Shown here one piece after another: positions 24,668-32,991 of a stretch of 64,000 nucleotides of DNA; the first letter of the stretch is position 1; each line of letters begins with the position of its first letter. Below the pieces are notes generated by a model. That model saw nothing but the letters and a program-made list of their open reading frames with translations, was not told where the DNA came from and searched no databases. A program made the translations under genes and the position numbers. The DNA lies in contig NZ_BDUC01000005.1 of the NCBI RefSeq assembly GCF_002218085.1, forward strand, positions 572,473 to 636,472, in the 5' to 3' direction. This DNA is from Tolypothrix sp. NIES-4075. Lineage in GTDB: Bacteria > Cyanobacteriota > Cyanobacteriia > Cyanobacteriales > Nostocaceae.

Positions 24668-26746
24668 ATGGCAGAAATTGATAAACTTCTTATACAATCG
24701 CTTAATCCATTTGATAACTCAGTAGCAGGTAACTTTTGGGAAGACCAGCAGTCACCCCCTACAGTTGAATCTATTCATCAAAAGCAATTAACCGAAATTA
24801 AAAGTGTAATAGCACAGATTTCCCAAGACCATCAAACCCGTAGTTTAATTCTTTATGGTGATTCTGGATCGGGAAAGACTCACTTTATGGGTCAGTTGAA
24901 AGAACAGCTAAACAATCAAGCTTTTTTTGCATATATTGGTCCGTTTCCACAGAGCGACTATATCTGGCGGCACGTATTACGTCATACTGTTGATAGTTTA
25001 GTTAATGCTCCAGTCGGACAAGCAGATTCTCAATTAATCCTTTGGCTCAAAAGCTGCTTCTCTACGATTCAGAAGCAGTTAAAAAGCGATCAGCAAAAAT
25101 TTCTTGCTAAAATTAAAGGCTTTTTTGGGAAAACAGACGCTGAACGCGATCGCCAAGTATTCATTGACATTCTTAAAAAAACCATTGGCACCACAGGAAT
25201 TTACAATGCTAATGAATTCTTTGGGATTCTTTATGACCTAACTAATCCAGATTTATACTTTTTAGCTTGTGAATGGTTGAAAGGAGATGATTTAGATGAA
25301 GATAGTCTGAAAAAATTAAGAGTTAAGCAATCAATTGATGATGAAGACAAAGCGCAGGGTATCTTAGGCAACTTTAGCAAAATTTCTGCGAAAACTCAGC
25401 CGATTGTGTTGTGTTTCGATCAGTTAGAGAACATTGCTCGTTTACCAGATGGCTCTACTGATCTACAAGCTTTATTCAATGTCAACTCTACGATTCATAA
25501 CGGTAAGTGGAAAAATTTACTAATTATCATCAGCATCAGGACAGAGGACTGGCACAACAATTCTAAGCGAGTTCATCCCTCTGACATAGATAGAGCTAGT
25601 ATCAGAATTCCACTAAAACGTATCACACTCGAACAAGGCGAAGCCCTCTTAGCTACTCGACTCTATCCCCTGCACAATCAAGCTAACCCCAAACCTACTT
25701 CCCCAATTTACCCGTTAAATCGGCAGGTGTTAGAAAACGCGTTCCTTAGCCGCAAAGCTACACCCCGCGATTTTCTGAATCTAGGGAAACAACTATACCA
25801 GGATTATAAAGAATGGGTATTCAGAGATAAACAACCCCCTAAGCCAAAATGGTTAAAGGGTGAAATTCCGCCACCCCCACCGCCACCTCCTTGGGAGAAA
25901 ATTAAAGCAGAATTTGAATTGCTATGGCAGCAGGAATATCAAAAAGTTCAGGGCAAATATACTAAGAGAGCTCTTTTACCTGCACCCGATTTAATTCGGA
26001 TGTTGCAAGAAGCTTTAGAGGCATTACAAGTACAGGAAATTAAGACCAAACTCATAAGTGGAAAATACGCCAATAATTCTTTGAGTTATCAACAGTCTGG
26101 GAAACTGCAACGAGTAGGCGTAGTTTGGGCAGAAGAATCAAACATGCAGACCTTTTTCAATATTATGAATGCTTGCCAAACAGCAATTCAGCAAAATCTC
26201 TGTCAAACTTTGTACTTAATTCGCGCTGGAAATTTAGGAAACAAACAGAATGTCGGCAATCAACTCTACAGACAAATTTTCACATTTACCAATCATCGTC
26301 ATATCAAGCCGGATCTGTCTTCTGTTTGCTACTTACCGACATACCACAGCTTTGTAAATTCTGCACTTGCTAACGAATTGGTGCTTGCAGGCAAAACCAT
26401 TACTTTGCAAGAACTACAAACTTTAACCCGCGATTGCAATATTTTGCAAAAGTGTACTTTATTGCAGGAATTAAAAATTGTTTCTCAAACAGGTGGAGGT
26501 AATGGCAATGGTAACGGTAAACACGATTTACAACCAGTTAAAAATTTGATGTTTAATCTAGTAAAAACCCAAAGTTTCATAGGATTACCAACTTTAATTA
26601 AAGAGACTAAGGCAAAATTTTCTTCAGTAAGCGAATCGGAAATTGAACATTTGATTCAACAACTGTGTCAAGAGCAAAAGGTAGAATATTTTGACCCCAA
26701 AGCAAAGCCGGAAGACCAATTAGTTTGTTTAGTTACTAATAAATAA
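24668..26746 (+). CDS. P-loop ATPase with C-terminal winged-helix region
   Basis: 692 residues from the ATG at 24668 (MAEIDKLLIQSLNPFDN); the frame is open back to 24533, but that would overlap the previous gene. Walker A is GDSGSGKTHF (about 69-78) and Walker B is PIVLCFDQLEN (about 252-262). The arrangement resembles ORC/KAP-like or STAND-type P-loop ATPases, not a classical AAA+ protease. An eight-proline run (IPPPPPPPPWEK) at about 400 separates the ATPase from a C-terminal part with Rossmann-like strands (RVGVVWAEES, TLYLIRAGNLGN) and a final helix-turn-helix-like segment (SEIEHLIQQLCQEQKVEYF). It is the second gene of a three-gene operon. Its role may be to sense or remodel DNA for the nuclease-FtsK protein; that is inference. 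Confidence 0.8.
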   Translation: MAEIDKLLIQSLNPFDNSVAGNFWEDQQSPPTVESIHQKQLTEIKSVIAQISQDHQTRSLILYGDSGSGKTHFMGQLKEQLNNQAFFAYIGPFPQSDYIWRHVLRHTVDSLVNAPVGQADSQLILWLKSCFSTIQKQLKSDQQKFLAKIKGFFGKTDAERDRQVFIDILKKTIGTTGIYNANEFFGILYDLTNPDLYFLACEWLKGDDLDEDSLKKLRVKQSIDDEDKAQGILGNFSKISAKTQPIVLCFDQLENIARLPDGSTDLQALFNVNSTIHNGKWKNLLIIISIRTEDWHNNSKRVHPSDIDRASIRIPLKRITLEQGEALLATRLYPLHNQANPKPTSPIYPLNRQVLENAFLSRKATPRDFLNLGKQLYQDYKEWVFRDKQPPKPKWLKGEIPPPPPPPPWEKIKAEFELLWQQEYQKVQGKYTKRALLPAPDLIRMLQEALEALQVQEIKTKLISGKYANNSLSYQQSGKLQRVGVVWAEESNMQTFFNIMNACQTAIQQNLCQTLYLIRAGNLGNKQNVGNQLYRQIFTFTNHRHIKPDLSSVCYLPTYHSFVNSALANELVLAGKTITLQELQTLTRDCNILQKCTLLQELKIVSQTGGGNGNGNGKHDLQPVKNLMFNLVKTQSFIGLPTLIKETKAKFSSVSESEIEHLIQQLCQEQKVEYFDPKAKPEDQLVCLVTNK

Positions 26747-26778
26747 TATTTCACACAAAAACGCTGACATTTTAACAA

Positions 26779-29361
26779 ATGCAATATTTGACAGAAGCTA
26801 CTGAAATTCGAGCGCAAATTGCTAAATTTTCTTTGGCTAAAACCCTTTGGCTAGATACAGAAATCGCTGATTGGAGTACTTATTACCCCAGGTTGTCGCT
26901 AATTCAGGTTTTGGCTGATCCAACAAACTTGACAAGTGACTCAGCTTACATTCTCGATGTGTTAGATAAACCTGATTTGGCTGCATATTTTATTAACCAA
27001 ATCATGGTTAATCCCAAAATTGAAAAGGTATTTCATAATGCCAGCTTCGATTTAAAATATCTGGGGGGACAGCTAGCACAAAATGTTACTTGTACTTTAA
27101 AGATAGCCAAAAAAATAACTCGTGAAGTATTACAAGTATCCAACTTACAACTTAAAACTTTAGCAGGAGAACTCTGTCACTTTTCTCATGTAGATAAACA
27201 AGAACAAGCAAGCGACTGGGGAAAGCGTCCTCTCACTCAAAAGCAGCTACAATATGCGGCAATGGATACAGTTTATTTGGCTGCTGTGCATCGTCGCTTA
27301 TTAGAAATTTATAATCCAGATGCTGTAAGTAATATTTTTAATATGATATCTAATGACTCAAAGCAATCAACAGAAAAATCGGAAAATTCATCTTTAAATG
27401 TTACTAAAGTCCGAGTAGCGTTTGAATGCCCGCGCCTGTTTTATTTGATGCAGCACTTTGGGGGAAATACCTTATTTCTACCACGAGATACCGCAATAGG
27501 TATTGGGAACATATTTCATCAATTAGCAAATGATTTTGTCAGGTTAGCGACTCTTGAACCGCGATTTAAAGAGTTGTTTAAACCACCCGCAACCCAGTTG
27601 CAGGTAGAGGAAATTGCCTCTAGTATGCAACAGCTTTTTTATGAAATAAAATTCTCCTCTTACCTGGAACAAGCTAAAAAAGATAAAATCCAACCACAAA
27701 CGCTGCTGCAACTTTGGCACTCATTACAAGGACTAATCCGACGCTTTGCAGAATTGTTAGTAATTAATCGGCATTTTTGCAATGCAGAAACAGTTATTGC
27801 TAACACCTTTGTCTCTGAAAAAGGCAAGCTTGAACATTACTTTAATCTAGCTGACGGAACACAACAACGGGTAGCCGGAGAATTTGATTGTTTAGTTTTC
27901 AACTTTGAAAAAAAGCGCTTATGTGTGGTAGAGTTTAAAACCTATCAGCCAGCCGATCCATCAGCGCAATTAGCCCAAGTTGCTCTTTATAGTTATATGC
28001 TTTGGCAAAAGAAAAAGGTGGCTGTTGATTCAGCGGTTTACTGTGTTTTGCCAGAGTTTAAAGAGTATCACTATTCTTGGGAACAGCTAGAAAATACAGT
28101 GCATCAGCTGATTCCTTATAAGTTACAACAAATGCAGCAATGGCTGACTTGGGAACCATTATTACCTAATTCACCACCAACGACAACCCAGCCTCATTTG
28201 TGCGAAATTTGTCCGCAGCAGCAAAAGTGTCAAAGTTACTTTGTAGAAGAATCTAAAGAAGAATCTTTCAATAAACAGGAAGAACAGGTTTCTGACACTA
28301 CAACAAATCATCAGCAATCAGTTAATGCCGATGCTATAGGTGAAGAATTAGTTACTACTTTGCAATCTTTTAATATTGGTGTAGATTACCACGGTGCGGC
28401 TGTTGCTCCTAGTTTCATTCGAGTTAAGCTGAAACCTCATTTAGGTGTTAAAGTTAGTTCTCTACTGAAGTTATCTGCTGATTTACAAGTACAGTTGGGG
28501 TTAGCTAATCCACCCTTGATTTCTCCTCAAGCTGGATATGTTAGTGTTGATTTGCCTCGTTTAGATAGGCAAGTTGCTAAGTTTGAGGAGTATGTTCAAC
28601 ATCAATTTTTACCCTCAACCGCACCTGTAAAAATTGCCCTTGGGGTGAATTTAGAAGGGCAGTTGGTAGAAGCTGATTTATCAGATCCGAATACTTGTCA
28701 TTTTTTGGTAGGGGGTACAACTGGTAGCGGGAAGAGTGAATTTTTGCGATCGCTTCTCCTCAGTCTCCTGGTTCGTCATTCCACAGCATACCTCAAAATT
28801 GCCCTCGTCGATCCCAAACGTGTCACCTTTCCCGAATTTGAGCAGATACCGTGGTTGTATTCCCCAATTGTCAAAGAAAGCGATCGCGCAATTGAATTGA
28901 TGGATGAATTAGTAGCAGAAATGGAATCGCGTTATCAGCGATTTGAAAAAGCTGGGTGCGCTGATTTAAATGGTTACAATCAACCTTCCCGTCAGCCTTT
29001 ACCTCGCATTGTTTGCATCTTTGATGAATATGCCGACTTTATGGCAGAAAAAGAAATTCGCACCGCACTAGAACAAAGTATCAAACGATTGGGTGCTAAA
29101 GCAAGAGCCGCAGGTATTCATCTGATTATTGCCACGCAACGTCCCGAAGCCAAAGTTGTTACTCCCTTAATTCGCTCAAATCTTCCCGGACGAGTTGCTT
29201 TGCGAACAGCTAGCGAAGCAGATTCAAAAATTATCTTGGGTGGTACACAAACAGCAGCTGCATCTCTATTGGGTAAAGGTGATTTACTTTACCCAATTGG
29301 GAGTAATTTATCCCGTTTGCAAAGCTTATTCGCAACAACCATTCAACTACCGTCTGTATAA
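26779..29361 (+). CDS. Fusion: DEDDy exonuclease + Cas4/RecB-like Fe-S nuclease + FtsK-type DNA motor
   Basis: 860 residues with three recognisable parts. Residues 1-190: RNase D-type DEDDy 3'-5' exonuclease (LDTEIADW, HNASFDLKYLG, YAAMDTVYLAA). Residues 210-490: PD-(D/E)XK nuclease of the Cas4/RecB/AddB type, with Cys near 217 (FECPRLFYL), GNIFHQLANDF, GEFDCLVFNF, VVEFKTYQP, QVALYSYMLW and a C-terminal CEICPQQQKC that with the first Cys could bind a [4Fe-4S] cluster. Residues 520-860: FtsK/SpoIIIE-type translocase, with Walker A GGTTGSGKSEF near 646, Walker B IVCIFDEYADF near 746 and ATQRPEAKVVTPLIRSNLPG. No membrane helices, unlike chromosomal FtsK. All catalytic motifs look intact. It starts 32 bp after the ATPase gene. 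A motor-driven DNA-degrading machine is inferred. Confidence 0.88.
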   Translation: MQYLTEATEIRAQIAKFSLAKTLWLDTEIADWSTYYPRLSLIQVLADPTNLTSDSAYILDVLDKPDLAAYFINQIMVNPKIEKVFHNASFDLKYLGGQLAQNVTCTLKIAKKITREVLQVSNLQLKTLAGELCHFSHVDKQEQASDWGKRPLTQKQLQYAAMDTVYLAAVHRRLLEIYNPDAVSNIFNMISNDSKQSTEKSENSSLNVTKVRVAFECPRLFYLMQHFGGNTLFLPRDTAIGIGNIFHQLANDFVRLATLEPRFKELFKPPATQLQVEEIASSMQQLFYEIKFSSYLEQAKKDKIQPQTLLQLWHSLQGLIRRFAELLVINRHFCNAETVIANTFVSEKGKLEHYFNLADGTQQRVAGEFDCLVFNFEKKRLCVVEFKTYQPADPSAQLAQVALYSYMLWQKKKVAVDSAVYCVLPEFKEYHYSWEQLENTVHQLIPYKLQQMQQWLTWEPLLPNSPPTTTQPHLCEICPQQQKCQSYFVEESKEESFNKQEEQVSDTTTNHQQSVNADAIGEELVTTLQSFNIGVDYHGAAVAPSFIRVKLKPHLGVKVSSLLKLSADLQVQLGLANPPLISPQAGYVSVDLPRLDRQVAKFEEYVQHQFLPSTAPVKIALGVNLEGQLVEADLSDPNTCHFLVGGTTGSGKSEFLRSLLLSLLVRHSTAYLKIALVDPKRVTFPEFEQIPWLYSPIVKESDRAIELMDELVAEMESRYQRFEKAGCADLNGYNQPSRQPLPRIVCIFDEYADFMAEKEIRTALEQSIKRLGAKARAAGIHLIIATQRPEAKVVTPLIRSNLPGRVALRTASEADSKIILGGTQTAAASLLGKGDLLYPIGSNLSRLQSLFATTIQLPSV

Positions 29362-29428
29362 ATTAAAGTTGCCGCTACCCGTTAGCAATTCTCCCCCACC
29401 CTGCTATAATCTGACGGAAATATTGCTT

Positions 29429-30109
29429 TTACTTACTTTGCGGAATACTTGGAGTATGTTGATAAGTTGAATTTGATTTAAGTTGACTAATAACGAATAG
29501 TGTAGCAAGAGTTAAAGCAATAGAGACGAATGCGATCGCTAAAGGATTAGTTTTTCGAGAACTGAGTTTTCCTTGTGTGTAAGCAGTATTGGCTATACTC
29601 ACTTCACGTTTAGACTGTTCCAAAATTGATTGGAGAGCATTTATCTCCTCATCTTTTAGTTCTGTAAATTGGTCTTGTCTAAAAGCATTCTCTAGAATTT
29701 TTACCTTTTCCTCTGAAGTTGCTTGAGCAAGTTCTCTTTTAATAACCTCATAAGGATTATTTTGCCTTATGGGTTGTGATGGTTGAATCTTAGGAGTTTG
29801 CGGTTGAGATTGCCTATCTTGTTGAATCTCTTTTTTGGTAAAGCTATATAAATTCTCTTGCCTTGCTGGTTGTGATGATTGAATCTTAGGAGTTTGCGGT
29901 TGAGTTGGAAGATTCTGAGTATTACTTCTTTGATTTGTCTTAAACGACCATCTATAGTCACTATCTTGAACAACCAGATGCTTCAATGAAGAATATAAGT
30001 AATGATTTACTTCTCGTCTTTCAACTCCAAGCATATCAGCTATTTTCGCTGCTCTTAGCGGAGTGCCGCGCTTCAAAATTTCAACAATTTTTGATTCTAG
30101 TTCATCCAT
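29429..30109 (-). CDS. Z-alpha-like winged-helix protein with C-terminal membrane anchor
   Basis: 226 residues from the ATG at 30109 (MDELESKIVEILKRG); GGGG lies 6-9 nt upstream, and a TTG at 30133 is less likely. Residues 1-57 form a winged helix whose recognition helix RREVNHYLYSSL and following W54 copy the spacing of Z-DNA-binding Z-alpha domains (Lys/Arg-x3-Asn-x3-Tyr, then Trp; here R31, N35, Y39, W54). Residues 60-125 hold two copies of a QPQTPKIQxSQPxRQ repeat, a flexible linker. A helical region (130-190) follows, then a membrane helix at about 197-218 (PLAIAFVSIALTLATLFVISQL). This would tether a nucleic-acid reader to a membrane. It converges on the FtsK-fusion gene, 67 bp away. 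Z-form binding is inference. Confidence 0.7.
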   Translation of the reverse strand: MDELESKIVEILKRGTPLRAAKIADMLGVERREVNHYLYSSLKHLVVQDSDYRWSFKTNQRSNTQNLPTQPQTPKIQSSQPARQENLYSFTKKEIQQDRQSQPQTPKIQPSQPIRQNNPYEVIKRELAQATSEEKVKILENAFRQDQFTELKDEEINALQSILEQSKREVSIANTAYTQGKLSSRKTNPLAIAFVSIALTLATLFVISQLKSNSTYQHTPSIPQSK

Positions 30110-30189
30110 ATTAGCCCCCAAGTCCCCTCGCAAAGAATTATGCCGAAACAGATACAGCGTTTTTCAGGTTGCAGGAGGTACACAGGTAG

Positions 30190-30210
30190 GGGCACAACAA
30201 TGTTGTGCCC
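30190..30210. repeat. 21-bp palindrome
   Basis: GGGCACAACA and TGTTGTGCCC flank a single A. It lies in the 245-bp gap between the Z-alpha-like gene and the ParB-like gene. It could be a terminator stem or a binding site, or one of the common cyanobacterial palindromic repeats with the GTAGGGGC lead-in. Confidence 0.6.
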
Positions 30211-30355
30211 TTACAATAATCTGTACCTCACCAAGTTCCAATCTGCTGTATTCCTTCGGTTAAACTTGCTTTCCGGATATTTTTGACGAATAATGAAGAT
30301 TATAGATATTTAGAATCTTTTTTACATTAGTCGCATTGCACGTTAACACACCCTA

Positions 30356-31171
30356 CTAATTACTTGCGTCAGCTTTTTTAAGCGCTGCGATGAGTTCAGG
30401 CTTTTTCATCTTTGAGCGTCCCGTGAGATTACGTTCTGACGCAATTACTTTTAGCTGCATGGCTGTCATGTTGTCGTAGTTTATTACAGCAGTATCAAGT
30501 GGACTAATTCCTCCAGATGTGGATACTGGTAAATTTTTCAAAAGACTTTCAATCCTTTCGACAGCTTCGGTAAGTTGCTCAACTTTACTAGCAAGATTTT
30601 CTAACTTGTCCTGATTGTTTATTTGTGTGCTTTGATTTGCTTCAAGTTTTTTGACAGATGCAGCAACTTGCTCAACTTTTGAGGTTAGAGTTTCCACCTT
30701 TTTATTAATTATTTCCACTTGCTGAGATAATTTATCAAGCTTTTGAATTATAGGTTTAATTGATTCTGTGTCTTCAGAAGGTGGTTGTACTACTACCGGA
30801 CTGGAATCTGAAGAACCTAGTAATTGCTGCATTTCTTGTTTAGCAGCAGCAGCTTGCTCATCAGTCATATCAAAAACCCAAACCCATAGCTTCTCAATGT
30901 CAAGTTCCTTAGCAACATGACACAAATCAGCACCGTAAACCACTTCGTATTCTTGTTCCTCACTGTACGCTTCAGTACGACGTACAATTAGAGGAATTAA
31001 ATTACTACCTTGTTGAGCAAGACTTCTTTCTAAGTTTTCGCGTCTTTCTGAAGAAATTTCTAAATCTTCCGGCTTTGGTATAGCAATCTGAAAAGTGTAA
31101 ACTTGACCGTGAGAGATTGGTTTTATCCGCAAATACTCAACAATGCGATCGTGACGTTCTGCTGCATCCAT
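30356..31171 (-). CDS. ParB-like protein with coiled coil and C-terminal SAP/Rho-N-like domain
   Basis: 271 residues. Residues 15-110 match a ParB/sulfiredoxin-like fold: YTFQIAIPKPEDLEISSERR, then LIPLIVRRTEAYSEEQEYEVVYGADLCHVAKEL (in part). The usual GxRR box is replaced by GADLCHV, so CTP or DNA binding may differ from chromosomal ParB. Residues 140-215 are coiled coil (IIQKLDKLSQQVEIINKKVE). Residues 228-271 (MTAMQLKVIASERNLTGRSK) look like a SAP or Rho-N type nucleic-acid-binding helix-extended-helix. The start is 4 bp from the stop of the nuclease-ParA gene, so they are co-translated partners of a ParA-ParB-like pair. Confidence 0.8.
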   Translation of the reverse strand: MDAAERHDRIVEYLRIKPISHGQVYTFQIAIPKPEDLEISSERRENLERSLAQQGSNLIPLIVRRTEAYSEEQEYEVVYGADLCHVAKELDIEKLWVWVFDMTDEQAAAAKQEMQQLLGSSDSSPVVVQPPSEDTESIKPIIQKLDKLSQQVEIINKKVETLTSKVEQVAASVKKLEANQSTQINNQDKLENLASKVEQLTEAVERIESLLKNLPVSTSGGISPLDTAVINYDNMTAMQLKVIASERNLTGRSKMKKPELIAALKKADASN

Positions 31172-31175
31172 TTTT

Positions 31176-32681
31176 CTATTCCTTTTTCTTTGTTACAGAA
31201 ATTAAATGTTTAGCTAGTTTCATATAGCAATTAAAGGCATCCTGTGCAGTCTCTTTATCTTTTGAGCTTAATTCCTTATCAAATTCTGCAAAACAAATTG
31301 GATATCCTTTATTAGGCGTACTTGAAATTATAGTAAGGTTTGGAATCCATGTATCCTGAGGAAATAAATCTACATTTTTGCTTTCAGGGTTTTTTGATAT
31401 CACATCAAAAATTTGCTGAGTCATAGATAAAGCAACCTTAGTTGCTGCTCTATTGTACATACTGACTGCGATCCCCAAAATTGGCAAAGGTTCATCTTTC
31501 GATTCATCAACTGCAATAGCTCTTTTCATCACGTACTCTAATGCTCTGATAGGATAAGGAGATAACTGTGTTGGAATCAATACTCCTGAGGAAGCCATTA
31601 GTGAAATAGTGTTAGCTTTACCAAATGAAGGTGGTGGGTCTATTAATATATAATCATATTGATCGCGAGATTTTTTAAGCTTCTTAGCCAATACACGATC
31701 AATATCTAGTGTATTGATTAGCGTAGTTTCCATAAAACTCAAACGAATGTGAGATGGAACAATATCTAGTTCGACATCATCCCAACTTTTATGAATAATT
31801 ACATCTTCTAAACTAGTTCTTGGTTCAGTTAGTAAATGACTAATATCTTTTTTACCTTGCTGTTCAACATCTTCAAAAGGCTCTATTCCTAATCCTGTTG
31901 TTAGATTAGCTTGAGCATCAATATCAACCAGTAATACCCGCTTGCCTAGCTTGTTGAGTGCCGCAGCTAGGTTAATAGTTGTTGTGGTTTTGCCCACACC
32001 ACCTTTGTTATTAAACACAGTAATAATCATGGCTTGACGTTCCTTTTTAGATTCAGTGATTAAAGATGCTTTTTCAAGCTTTGTAGCACTTGCAAAATCT
32101 TTTTTGCTTTCGTTGTGGGAATTGTTGCCTTTCGCGAATAATTTTAAGTTCTCTTCATCTGCAAATAGTTGAGAAATTGAATTGATAAATTTGAAACGTA
32201 ATTGCTGTTCGTTTTGATATAATTCTTGATAAACTTGCAAGCAAGTCTGTTTACATAAAATTTTATTAAATGATTGAAAATTTTCTATAAATTCATTTTG
32301 ATAATAATCGAGAATAACCGTAGGTTTTTGATTGTAATTATAAAGTAAACGAAACTGATAGCCATTCGTTAAAAGCCCCAGAATAGCTGAAGTTTGACGC
32401 ATATATTTATTAATTTGCCAAACATTATGATCAATGTTTTTATTGGCAGCTTTAGCCTCAATTACTAAATAAGGTGCGTATGGTATGGCTGAACTTGGTG
32501 GAAGTACCAAAAAGTCAAGTTTAGATTTGCCGACTATGGCTTGAGGTTCCCAATCAGTATGACTGTAACCGAGAATTTGCAGCAGTGGGGCTATAATCTT
32601 CTTTTCTACGTCTGATTCACTACTATGAGGAGCGATCGCTTGAAAAATGTTTCGCAGAGTAGAAGCATAGTTGGCAGTCAT
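31176..32681 (-). CDS. Fusion: PD-(D/E)XK (HsdR-N-like) nuclease domain + ParA ATPase
   Basis: 501 residues from the ATG at 32681 (MTANYASTLRNIFQAI); a TTG at 32711 is less likely. Residues 1-150 resemble the N-terminal nuclease domain of type I restriction subunits: SESDVEKKIIAPLLQILGY, KLDFLVLPPS and YLVIEAKAANKN supply the E, D and E-x-K of a PD-(D/E)XK site. After a linker (150-216), the C-terminal part is a complete ParA/MinD ATPase with deviant Walker A FNNKGGVGKTTTT, LVDIDAQANLT and the later YDYILIDPPPSFGKAN. ParA proteins move plasmids, chromosomes or large complexes; fusion with a nuclease is unusual. It is followed after 4 bp by a ParB-like gene. Confidence 0.85.
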   Translation of the reverse strand: MTANYASTLRNIFQAIAPHSSESDVEKKIIAPLLQILGYSHTDWEPQAIVGKSKLDFLVLPPSSAIPYAPYLVIEAKAANKNIDHNVWQINKYMRQTSAILGLLTNGYQFRLLYNYNQKPTVILDYYQNEFIENFQSFNKILCKQTCLQVYQELYQNEQQLRFKFINSISQLFADEENLKLFAKGNNSHNESKKDFASATKLEKASLITESKKERQAMIITVFNNKGGVGKTTTTINLAAALNKLGKRVLLVDIDAQANLTTGLGIEPFEDVEQQGKKDISHLLTEPRTSLEDVIIHKSWDDVELDIVPSHIRLSFMETTLINTLDIDRVLAKKLKKSRDQYDYILIDPPPSFGKANTISLMASSGVLIPTQLSPYPIRALEYVMKRAIAVDESKDEPLPILGIAVSMYNRAATKVALSMTQQIFDVISKNPESKNVDLFPQDTWIPNLTIISSTPNKGYPICFAEFDKELSSKDKETAQDAFNCYMKLAKHLISVTKKKE

Positions 32682-32991
32682 ACTAGCATGGCGAGGAATG
32701 CATCTATACAATTTTATCTACATAATTCCTCAGTGTGTAAAAAATTTCTATTTCGCTGCGAGTAAAATGCGATTCACAGGTTGGGTACGAGGTGAATATA
32801 CCAGCAGTACGTACCTTTACCCGCCAAAAATGCACCTTTCACTGCTATAATGCTGACTGCCTTAAGGTGGTTAAAATCGCCAAAATCGCTTTTTGGAATG
32901 CCGCAAAATCTTAAATTAAGCAAAGATTTTCAATCGATAACTAGACGTGTACGCTACCTAAATAAAAATGCTTTATCAGAGGACTTAACTA
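32682..32991. promoter_or_regulatory. Divergent promoter region between two ParA-family genes
   Basis: 310 bp separate the nuclease-ParA gene (leftward) from the second ParA gene (rightward), so both promoters should lie here. I see AT-rich stretches and the imperfect palindrome TAGACGTGTACGCTA at about 32943-32957, but no match to the chromosomal parS consensus. AGAGGA at 32978-32983 is the ribosome binding site of the rightward gene. Confidence 0.4.

Noticed and set aside
32682..32991. parS site between the ParA genes
   Set aside because: Only a weak palindrome is present, not matching the chromosomal parS consensus.
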